From contig NZ_JAOQNS010000011.1 of NCBI RefSeq assembly GCF_025961475.1, positions 149,899 through 213,898 on the forward strand: a DNA stretch of 64,000 bases, given 5' to 3'. Positions 25,314 to 32,757 of the stretch are shown here, in pieces. Under the pieces are notes generated by a model, which saw nothing but the letters and a program-made list of their open reading frames with translations, was not told where the DNA came from and did not search any database. Origin of the DNA: Rhodobium gokarnense (GTDB taxonomy: Bacteria; Pseudomonadota; Alphaproteobacteria; Rhizobiales; Rhodobiaceae). Each line of letters opens with the position of its first letter. The first letter of the stretch is position 1. The translations under genes and the position numbers were made by a program.

Positions 25314-26635
25314 TGTCCTACGAGATGCTCGCCCTCATCCTGTTCGCATCGATGATGCTGATGATGATGACGGGTCAACGCGTCTTTGCCGCCATCGGCT
25401 TCGTCGCGGTTGCCGCGGCGCTGCCGCTGTGGGGCGTCGGCGGCTCCAACATCGCCTTTTCCGCGGCGATGAAGCTGATGAAGTGGTATCCGCTGCTGAC
25501 GCTGCCCCTGTTCATCTTCATGGGCTACGTGCTGTCGGAATCGCGCATCGCCGACGACCTCTACAAGATGTTCCATGTCTGGATGGGGCCGCTCAATGGC
25601 GGCCTCGCCATCGGCACCATCGGCCTGATGGTGCTGATTTCGGCGATGAACGGCCTCTCGGTCGCCGGCATGGCGATCGGCGCCACCATCGCGCTGCCGG
25701 AACTCCTGAAGCGCGGCTACGACAAGCAGATGGTGACAGGCGTTATCCAGGCCGGGTCATCGCTCGGAATCCTGGTGCCACCATCCGTGGTGCTGGTGCT
25801 CTATGCCATGATCGCCCGCCAGCCGGTCGGCCAGCTCTGGCTCGCCGGCGTCGTGCCGGGCCTGATGATGGCGGCGCTGTTCGTCATCTACATCGTCATC
25901 CGCTGCTATTTCCAGCCGAGCCTCGGCCCGGCGCTGCCGGCCGAAGAGCGCGACGTTTCCCGGCGCGAGAAGTTTCGCCTGCTCCGCGCCGGGCTGCTGC
26001 CGCTGGCAATTTTCGGGGCAATGATGGTGCCCTTCGTCAATGGCTGGACGAGCCTTGTGGAAAGCTCCGCCATCGGCGCGCTGACGGCGTTCGTCGCGGC
26101 CGTCCTGAAGCGGCGCATGACCTGGCAGGTGTTCCACACCTCGGTCGAGAAGACGCTGTTCGTGTCCTGCATGTTCATGTGGATCATCCTTGCCGCCCTC
26201 GGTTTCGGCGCCGTCTTCGACGGCCTCGGCGCGGTCAAGGCGATCGAGGGCTTCTTCGTCGACCAGCTCGGCCTCGGGCCCTGGGAAATCCTCATCCTGA
26301 TGCAGCTTTCCTACCTGATCATGGGCACCTTCCTCGACGATACCGCGATGCTGGTGATCGTCGCGCCGCTCTATGTGCCGCTGGTCCGGGCGCTCGGTTT
26401 CGACCTGATCTGGTATGGCGTCCTCTACACGATCACCTGCCAGATCGCCTATATGACGCCGCCCTTCGGCTACAATCTGTTCCTGATGCGCGCCATGGCC
26501 CCCAAGGAGGTCGGCCTCGGCGACATCTACCGTTCCATCGTCCCGTTCGTGCTCGTCATGCTGGTCGGTCTCGCGGTCATCACCGCATTTCCCGAGATCG
26601 CGCTGTGGCTGCCGAACTACGTCTACGGGAAGTGA
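25313..26635 (+). CDS. TRAP transporter large permease subunit (DctM family)
   Basis: 440 residues, about a dozen membrane helices. DctM hallmarks: PLLTLPLFIFMGYVLSES near residue 62, GLMVLISAMNGLSVAGMAIG, and GTFLDDTAMLVIVAPLY near residue 340. It is the ion-coupled channel of the importer. ATG 25313 overlaps the dctQ stop (TGATG). It is 100 bp upstream of the receptor gene. Confidence 0.93.
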   Translation: MSYEMLALILFASMMLMMMTGQRVFAAIGFVAVAAALPLWGVGGSNIAFSAAMKLMKWYPLLTLPLFIFMGYVLSESRIADDLYKMFHVWMGPLNGGLAIGTIGLMVLISAMNGLSVAGMAIGATIALPELLKRGYDKQMVTGVIQAGSSLGILVPPSVVLVLYAMIARQPVGQLWLAGVVPGLMMAALFVIYIVIRCYFQPSLGPALPAEERDVSRREKFRLLRAGLLPLAIFGAMMVPFVNGWTSLVESSAIGALTAFVAAVLKRRMTWQVFHTSVEKTLFVSCMFMWIILAALGFGAVFDGLGAVKAIEGFFVDQLGLGPWEILILMQLSYLIMGTFLDDTAMLVIVAPLYVPLVRALGFDLIWYGVLYTITCQIAYMTPPFGYNLFLMRAMAPKEVGLGDIYRSIVPFVLVMLVGLAVITAFPEIALWLPNYVYGK

Positions 26636-26736
26636 TCCCGTGCCTGTCGGGGCACGACACCGTTTCGGCCGGGCCTCGCCCCTTTGCCGAATGCCACACG
26701 GGGCCTACCGGTGGCCAACCAGAAGGAGGAGAACTT

Positions 26737-27783
26737 ATGACGACGAGACGTGATTTCCTGAAGAATGCGGGCGTTGCCGGCGCGGTCGGTGCGTCCTCCC
26801 TGGCGGCTCCGGCCGTCCTTGCCCAGGCGCCGATCAAGTGGCGCCTGCAGACCTATGCCGGCCCGGCGCTCGCCGAGCACGTGGTCAAGCCGGCCATCGA
26901 TTCCTTCAACAAGATCGCCGAAGGCCAGATGGAGATCGAGCTCTACACCTCGGACTCCCTGGTGCCGACGGGCGAACTGTTCCGCGCCATGCAGTCCGGC
27001 ACCATCGACATGGTCCAGTCGGACGACGACTCTATGGCCTCGCCGACGGAAGTCACCGTCTTCGGCGGCTACTTCCCGTTCGCCTCGCGCTATTCGCTCG
27101 ACGTGCCGGTGCTGTTCAACAAATACGGCCTCGCCGAGATCTGGGAAGCGGAATATGCCAAGGTCGGCGTCAAGCACCTGTCGGCCGGCGCCTGGGACCC
27201 CTGCCACTTCGCCACCAAGGAGCCGATCAACAGCCTTGAGGACCTGAAGGGCAAGCGCGTCTTCACCTTTCCGACCGCCGGCCGGTTCCTGGCCCAGTTC
27301 GGCGTCGTGCCGGTCACCCTGCCGTGGGAGGACATCGAGGTCGCCGTGCAGACCGGCGAGCTCGACGGCATCGCCTGGTCTGGCATCACCGAGGACTACA
27401 CGGTCGGCTGGGCGGACGTCACCGACTACTTCCTGACCAACAACATCTCCGGCGCCTGGATCGGCTCCTTCTACGCCAACATGGACCGCTACAACGAGCT
27501 GCCCGACAATCTGAAGGAACTCCTGAAGCTGGCCATGGACTCCTCGCACTACTATCGCCAGTGGTGGTATTGGGGCGGCGAGGCCTCGCTGCGCGTCGAC
27601 GGCACCAAGATGAAGCTGACCACCATCCCCGACAAGGAATGGGACCAGGTCGAAGAGGCCGCCCACACCTTCTGGGACGAGATTGCCGCGGAGTCGGAGA
27701 TCAAGGCCAAGGTCGTGGAGATCTTCAAGAAGTACAACGCCGACATGGCCAAGGCCGGCCGGCCCTACCGCTACAACACGTAA
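26737..27783 (+). CDS. TRAP transporter solute-binding protein (DctP family)
   Basis: 348 residues. A twin-arginine signal begins at residue 3 (TRRDFLKNAGVAG) with cleavage near AVLAQ at residue 30, so the receptor folds before export to the periplasm. The DctP fold shows ELYTSDSLVP, the DLKGKRVF block and QTGELDGI. The usual ligand-binding Arg region is FTFPTAGRF, and acidic and aromatic residues (SQSDDD-like MVQSDDDSM, WSGITEDYT) suggest a cationic or polar ligand rather than a simple dicarboxylate; that is inference. AAGGAGGAG precedes ATG 26737. Confidence 0.92.
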   Translation: MTTRRDFLKNAGVAGAVGASSLAAPAVLAQAPIKWRLQTYAGPALAEHVVKPAIDSFNKIAEGQMEIELYTSDSLVPTGELFRAMQSGTIDMVQSDDDSMASPTEVTVFGGYFPFASRYSLDVPVLFNKYGLAEIWEAEYAKVGVKHLSAGAWDPCHFATKEPINSLEDLKGKRVFTFPTAGRFLAQFGVVPVTLPWEDIEVAVQTGELDGIAWSGITEDYTVGWADVTDYFLTNNISGAWIGSFYANMDRYNELPDNLKELLKLAMDSSHYYRQWWYWGGEASLRVDGTKMKLTTIPDKEWDQVEEAAHTFWDEIAAESEIKAKVVEIFKKYNADMAKAGRPYRYNT

Positions 27784-27988
27784 GACCCGGCGGGAGAAGA
27801 ACGCGATCCGGCTGCAGACGCGGCCGGGTCGCACGAGATACAAAAGGCGGCCTCGGGCGGGGCCGACGACACGAGAAAAAAACCGTCCGATTGCGTCCTC
27901 CGGCAGGCGGCGCAACTGCCCTTTCCGCGTGTCGCGGGGAGGGCGCTTCTTCTTCTGTTAGACAGGCAATCATTTCGAGAGACGAGAC

Positions 27989-29356
27989 ATGTCCGGTAAC
28001 CTGACCCTTGAGGAGCTCAAAGCCGCGGTCGCCTCCGGCGAGATCGACACGGTGATCATGGCCCAGATCGATATGCAGGGCCGGCTGATGGGCAAGCGCT
28101 TCCACGCCCAGAACTTCCTCGATGCGGGCGTGGAGGAGACCCACTCCTGCAACTACCTGCTGACCGTCGACATGGAGATGGAGCCGGTGCCGGGCTACAA
28201 GTCCGCAAGCTGGGCCGCCGGCTATGGCGACTACACCATGAAGCCGGACTTATCGACACTGCGCCGCATTCCCTGGCTCGACGGCACCGCGCTGGTCATC
28301 TGCGACATCCTCGACCACCACACCCATGAGCCGGTGCCGATCTCGCCGCGGGCGATCCTGAAACGCCAGATCGCGCGGCTGGATGCCATGGGCCTTGTCC
28401 CGATGATGGCCTCGGAGCTGGAATTCTTCATGTTCCGCGAGACCTTCGAGGAGGCCGTCGCCAAGGGCTATCGCGATCTCACCCTGATCAGCCCCTACAA
28501 CGAGGACTACCACCTCTTCCAGACCACCAAGGAAGAGGACGTCATGCGCGCCATCCGCAACGGCCTCTTCGGCGCCGGCATCCCGGTGGAGAACTCCAAG
28601 GGCGAGGCCTGGGCCGGCCAGGAAGAGATCAACGTCCGCTACGCCGAAGCGCTGACCAACGCCGACTACCACGTCATCACCAAGAACGGCTGCAAGGAGA
28701 TCGCCTGGAAGAACGGCCGCGCCGTCACCTTCATGGCCAAGTGGGACTATACCGCCGCCGGCTCCTCCTGCCACATCCACCAGTCGCTCTGGACCAAGGA
28801 TGGTAGCCCGGCCTTCTTCGACAAGGACGCCCGATACGGGATGTCCGAGACCATGCGGCACTACCTTGCCGGGCTCCTGAAATACGCCAACGATTTCACC
28901 TTCTTCCTGGCGCCGAACATCAACTCCTACAAGCGCTTCCAGGCCGGCACCTTCGCCCCGACCAAGGCCGTCTGGTCCCAGGACAACCGCACCGCCGGCT
29001 ACCGCATCTGCGGCGACGGCACCAAGAACGTGCGCGTGGAGTGCCGCGTCGGCGGCGCCGACCTCAACCCCTATCTCGCCTTTTCAGCGCTCCTTGCCGC
29101 CGGCGTCGCAGGCATCGAGGAAAAGCTCGACCTGGAGGAGGAGTTCCGGGGCGACGCCTATGCCGCACGGCGCGCGCGCGTAATTCCCGGTACCCTTCGC
29201 GATGCGGCAACGGCCCTCAAGCGGTCGAAAATGCTGCGCGCGGCCCTCGGCGACGACGTCGTCGACCACTACGTCCACGCCGCCGAATGGGAACAGTTCG
29301 AATACGACCGCCGCGTCACCGACTGGGAAATCAATCGAGGCTTCGAGAGGGCCTAA
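27989..29356 (+). CDS. Glutamine-synthetase-like gamma-glutamyl ligase (PuuA type)
   Basis: 455 residues. The GS catalytic domain has ASELEFFMF (metal Glu), SSCHIHQSLW (metal His), NSYKRFQAG (ATP/glutamate binding) and VECRVGGADLNPYLA (catalytic and metal residues). Spacing and sequence resemble the class that gamma-glutamylates amines (PuuA, IpuC, GlnT) rather than housekeeping GlnA, and the adenylylated Tyr loop of GlnA is not evident. It sits between the TRAP transporter and two dehydrogenases, so it probably joins glutamate to an imported amine. A 205-bp gap separates it from dctP; no gene is seen there. Confidence 0.88.
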   Translation: MSGNLTLEELKAAVASGEIDTVIMAQIDMQGRLMGKRFHAQNFLDAGVEETHSCNYLLTVDMEMEPVPGYKSASWAAGYGDYTMKPDLSTLRRIPWLDGTALVICDILDHHTHEPVPISPRAILKRQIARLDAMGLVPMMASELEFFMFRETFEEAVAKGYRDLTLISPYNEDYHLFQTTKEEDVMRAIRNGLFGAGIPVENSKGEAWAGQEEINVRYAEALTNADYHVITKNGCKEIAWKNGRAVTFMAKWDYTAAGSSCHIHQSLWTKDGSPAFFDKDARYGMSETMRHYLAGLLKYANDFTFFLAPNINSYKRFQAGTFAPTKAVWSQDNRTAGYRICGDGTKNVRVECRVGGADLNPYLAFSALLAAGVAGIEEKLDLEEEFRGDAYAARRARVIPGTLRDAATALKRSKMLRAALGDDVVDHYVHAAEWEQFEYDRRVTDWEINRGFERA

Positions 29357-29377
29357 GGCCCCGACAGAGAGTACGAC

Positions 29378-30760
29378 ATGACGACACTGACCTGTATCTC
29401 TCCGATCACCGGCGAGCCCTTCGCCACGCGTGAGACCCATTCCGTCGCCGAGGTCGAGGCGCTCCTCGACAAGGCGCGCGCGGCCCAGGCCGCCTGGGCG
29501 AAGCGTTCGCTCGCCGACCGCCGCGACATCGTCCGCACCGCCATTTCGGCCCTGAAGGTCATGAACGACGACGTGGTCGTGGAACTCGCCCACATGATGG
29601 GCCGGCCGGTGCGCTATGGCGGCGAGATCGGCGGCGTCAAAGAGCGGGCCGACTACATGGCCTCGATCGCCGAAAAGACCCTCGCGGACGACGTCATCGC
29701 GGACGACAAGGCCTTCAAGCGCTACATCGCCCGCGAGCCGCTCGGCGTCGTCTTCGTCGTCGCGCCCTGGAACTATCCGTACCTGACCGCCGTCAACAGC
29801 ATCGTCCCGGCGCTGATCGCCGGCAATGCCGTGATGCTGAAGCACGCCACCCAAACCCTGCTCGCCGGCGAGCGCTTCGCCATGGCGTTCAAGGAGGCGG
29901 GCCTGCCGGACGGCCTCTTCACCAACCTCTTCCTCAGCCACGACGACACCAGTGCGCTGATCGCCGCCGGCAGCTTCGACTTCATCAACTTCACCGGTTC
30001 CGTCAATGGCGGCCGGACCATGGAAAAGGCCGCGGCCGGCACCTTCACGCCGCTCGGCCTGGAACTCGGCGGCAAGGACCCGGGCTATGTCCGCGCCGAC
30101 GCCGACCTCGACAAGGCCGTCGACACGCTCATCGACGGCGCCATGTTCAATTCCGGCCAGTGCTGCTGCGGCATCGAGCGCATCTACGTCCATGAAAGCC
30201 TCTTCGACGCCTTCGTCGAAAAGGCCAAGTCCCTTGTCGAGGGCTATGTCCTCGGCGACCCGCTCGACCAAAGCACCACCATCGGCCCGATGGCCAATCT
30301 GCGCTTTGCCAATGTCGTCCGCGAGCAGATCGCCGAGGCGCTGGAAAAGGGCGCTAAGGCCCTTATCGATCCGAAGCTCTTTCCGGCCGACACCGGCGAG
30401 ACGGCCTATCTGGCGCCGCAGATCCTCGTCGATGTCGACCATTCCATGAAGGTCATGCGCGAGGAGAGCTTCGGCCCCGTCGTCGGCATCATGAAGGTCT
30501 CGTCGGACGAAGAGGCGATCGATCTCATGAACGATTCCGATTTCGGCCTGACGGCCTCCCTCTGGACGAAAGACGTGAAAGCCGCGGAAGAAATCGGCCG
30601 CCAGATCGAGACCGGCACCGTCTTCATGAACCGCTGCGACTATCTCGACCCGGCGCTCTGCTGGACGGGCTGCAAGGAGACGGGCCGCGGCGCGACGCTC
30701 TCCTCGCTCGGCTATCTGAGCCTCACCCGGCCGAAATCCTACCACCTCAAGAAGGCCTGA
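29378..30760 (+). CDS. Aldehyde dehydrogenase family protein
   Basis: 460 residues, slightly short for the family. VVAPWNYP near residue 128 is the NAD-binding block, ELGGKDPGYV carries the general-base Glu, and GQCCCGIERIYV carries the catalytic Cys. ESFGPVVGIM is also typical. It oxidises an aldehyde to the acid with NAD(P). The start is 21 bp after the GS-like stop, and the alcohol dehydrogenase starts 7 bp later, so alcohol, aldehyde and acid steps are encoded together. Confidence 0.93.
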   Translation: MTTLTCISPITGEPFATRETHSVAEVEALLDKARAAQAAWAKRSLADRRDIVRTAISALKVMNDDVVVELAHMMGRPVRYGGEIGGVKERADYMASIAEKTLADDVIADDKAFKRYIAREPLGVVFVVAPWNYPYLTAVNSIVPALIAGNAVMLKHATQTLLAGERFAMAFKEAGLPDGLFTNLFLSHDDTSALIAAGSFDFINFTGSVNGGRTMEKAAAGTFTPLGLELGGKDPGYVRADADLDKAVDTLIDGAMFNSGQCCCGIERIYVHESLFDAFVEKAKSLVEGYVLGDPLDQSTTIGPMANLRFANVVREQIAEALEKGAKALIDPKLFPADTGETAYLAPQILVDVDHSMKVMREESFGPVVGIMKVSSDEEAIDLMNDSDFGLTASLWTKDVKAAEEIGRQIETGTVFMNRCDYLDPALCWTGCKETGRGATLSSLGYLSLTRPKSYHLKKA

Positions 30761-30767
30761 CCGACAC

Positions 30768-31913
30768 ATGACCCCCACTGCCAACTGGAGCTATCCGACC
30801 GCCATCCGCTTCGGCGCCGGACGGATCGCCGAACTGACTGAGGCCTGCAAGGCGACAGGCATCGCAAAGCCGCTGCTCGTCACCGACAAGGGCCTTGCCT
30901 CCCTGCCGATCACCACGGCCGCGCTCGACCTGATGGAGGCGGCCGGGCTAGGCCGCGGCCTCTTTGCCGACGTCGACCCCAACCCGAACGAGAAGAACCT
31001 TGCGGCCGGCATCGAGGCCTTCAAGGTCGGGGGACATGATGGCGTGATCGCCTTCGGCGGCGGCTCCGGCCTCGACCTCGGCAAGCTCGTCGCCCTGATG
31101 GCCCGCCAGACGGTCTCGGTCTGGGACCTGGAGGACATCGGTGACTGGTGGACCCGCGCCGACGCCTCGGCAATCGCGCCGATCATCGCCGTGCCGACGA
31201 CGGCCGGCACAGGCTCCGAAGTCGGCCGGGCAGGGGTGCTCACCAATTCAGAGACCGGCGTCAAGAAGATCATCTTCCACCCGAAGGTGCTGCCGGCCAT
31301 CGTCATCTGCGATCCGGAATTGACCGTCGGCATGCCGCCGGCGATCACCGCCGGCACCGGCATGGACGCCTTCGCCCATTGCCTGGAGGCCTATTCCTCG
31401 CCCCACTACCACCCGATGTCCCAGGGCATCGCGCTGGAGGGCATGCGCCTCGTCAAGGAGAACCTTTTGAAGGTCTATCGCGACGGGTCCGACCTCGAAG
31501 CCCGCGCCCACATGATGAGCGCTGCGATGATGGGCGCGACGGCCTTCCAGAAGGGCCTCGGGGCGGTCCACGCCGTCTCCCACCCGATCGGCGCCGTCCA
31601 CCACACCCACCACGGCACCACCAATGCGTTGTTCCTGCAGCCGGTCCTGAAGATGAACCGCCCGGCCATCGAGGACCGCATCGGCCGCCTTGCCGCCTAT
31701 CTCGGCATCGACGGCGGCTTCGAGGGCTTCTACGCCTATGTCGGCGAGCTCAACGCGACGCTGGGCATCCCGACGAGCCTTGCCGGCCTCGGCGTCGAAA
31801 ACCCGGACCTCGACCGGCTGACGGCGGAGGCGCTGAAAGACCCCAGCGTCGGCGGAAACCCGGTCGCCATGACGCCGGAGAACACGCGGGCGTTGTTCGA
31901 GTCGGTGCTTTAG
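30768..31913 (+). CDS. Iron-containing alcohol dehydrogenase
   Basis: 381 residues, family III. GGGSGLDLGKLVAL binds NAD(P). The metal ligands are D and H in MDAFAHCLEAY and two His in GAVHAVSHPIGAVHHTHHG. PTTAGTGSEVG is the other family signature. It reversibly oxidises a primary alcohol to the aldehyde. As the last gene of the operon it would feed the neighbouring aldehyde dehydrogenase. A strong hairpin lies 21 bp after its stop. Confidence 0.94.
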   Translation: MTPTANWSYPTAIRFGAGRIAELTEACKATGIAKPLLVTDKGLASLPITTAALDLMEAAGLGRGLFADVDPNPNEKNLAAGIEAFKVGGHDGVIAFGGGSGLDLGKLVALMARQTVSVWDLEDIGDWWTRADASAIAPIIAVPTTAGTGSEVGRAGVLTNSETGVKKIIFHPKVLPAIVICDPELTVGMPPAITAGTGMDAFAHCLEAYSSPHYHPMSQGIALEGMRLVKENLLKVYRDGSDLEARAHMMSAAMMGATAFQKGLGAVHAVSHPIGAVHHTHHGTTNALFLQPVLKMNRPAIEDRIGRLAAYLGIDGGFEGFYAYVGELNATLGIPTSLAGLGVENPDLDRLTAEALKDPSVGGNPVAMTPENTRALFESVL

Positions 31914-31934
31914 GAGAGGGCCTGCATTCCGATT

Positions 31935-31979
31935 TGCTGCACCAATGTTTGCATGCGACATGCAGATATTGGTGCAGCA
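31935..31979. terminator. Long near-perfect hairpin between convergent operons
   Basis: TGCTGCACCAAT (31935-31946) pairs with ATTGGTGCAGCA (31968-31979), and TGCATG (31950-31955) with CATGCA (31959-31964). The three bases between the arms can pair with G-U wobble, giving about 21 bp around a 3-base loop. There is no U-run. Position between converging transcripts suggests a bidirectional block or RNA-stability element. Confidence 0.6.
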
Positions 31980-32049
31980 TATGACGCCCAGATCGATCGC
32001 CAAAGATGGTCTAAGTTACTGATAAGAAGGCAATTGTCGAAAGGCTGTC

Positions 32050-32089
32050 TGGATTGCCGCGTCGGCCTTTCGGCCTCCTCGCAATGACG
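32050..32089. repeat. Dispersed palindromic intergenic repeat (CGTCATTGCGAGGA type)
   Basis: On the minus strand this reads CGTCATTGCGAGGAGGCC, then GAAAGGCCGACGC and GGCAATCCA. ATTGC/GCAAT and GGCC/GGCC form nested arms. From general knowledge this closely resembles a short dispersed intergenic repeat common in many bacterial chromosomes. It lies in the 262-bp gap between the convergent alcohol dehydrogenase and soxG genes. Confidence 0.6.
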
Positions 32090-32175
32090 CTTCTTGCCAG
32101 GGCTGCGGGCACAGCGCCAGCAGGTCGTTCCGAAACCGACTGCAGGCCAAGGCGGCCCCGACAAGACGCCGTTGG

Positions 32176-32757
32176 TTACCCTTCCAGCGCCACCACATTG
32201 CCGATGGCCGTTTCCAACGCATACAGGAACGAGCCGGCCGATGAACTGGCCGACAGCAACAGGAACCGGTCCGCCGCCTCGCGCAGCAACAGGACGCCGA
32301 GGTGCTCCATGAGCGTTCGGGCGACCGCGCCGTCGGGAAAGGCGTCCGCATTGAGGTCCAGCGGGATCAAGCGTTCCAGCACGGAAACCGTGCGCGCGCC
32401 TTCCAGCCGCAAGATCACCCAGTTGTCCGACTGCTCGGTGAGATAGGCGGCATCACCGAGCTTTCCCGCAAGGGGGCGGACCGAGAGACCGCAGGGCCGG
32501 GGAAAGAGCGCAAAGGCCTGATCTGTGGCGAGGCCGAGGAACCGCGTGTCGCCGTCCGCGCTCGTCGTCGTCTTTCCTGGCGCCGGCCAAGCGGCGCCGT
32601 AGGCCGTCTGCAAAGCTTTGGCGAGCGCCGCCTCCTGCCCGAGCGGCGGGACGAGGGAGACGACGGAAAGGTCGGTGACCTCCGTCAGGCGAACGCTGTC
32701 GAATCCTTCGTCGTATCCGCCGAGGAAGGGCTCGGCCTGGAGAGAAAAATCAGCCAC
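32176..32757 (-). CDS. soxG: Sarcosine oxidase gamma subunit family protein
   Basis: 193 residues, matching SoxG in length, position and general pattern (LSVRPLAGKLGDAAYLTEQSDNW, then VLERLIPLDLNADAFP, where sequence similarity to the family is clearest). The gamma subunit is a structural partner in heterotetrameric sarcosine oxidase with a folate-enzyme-like fold. I chose GTG 32757, which has GGAAGGAGG upstream; the frame is open to 32877 but that part is inside soxA in another frame. It overlaps the soxA stop by 8 bp. Last gene of soxBDAG. Confidence 0.82.
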   Translation of the reverse strand: MADFSLQAEPFLGGYDEGFDSVRLTEVTDLSVVSLVPPLGQEAALAKALQTAYGAAWPAPGKTTTSADGDTRFLGLATDQAFALFPRPCGLSVRPLAGKLGDAAYLTEQSDNWVILRLEGARTVSVLERLIPLDLNADAFPDGAVARTLMEHLGVLLLREAADRFLLLSASSSAGSFLYALETAIGNVVALEG

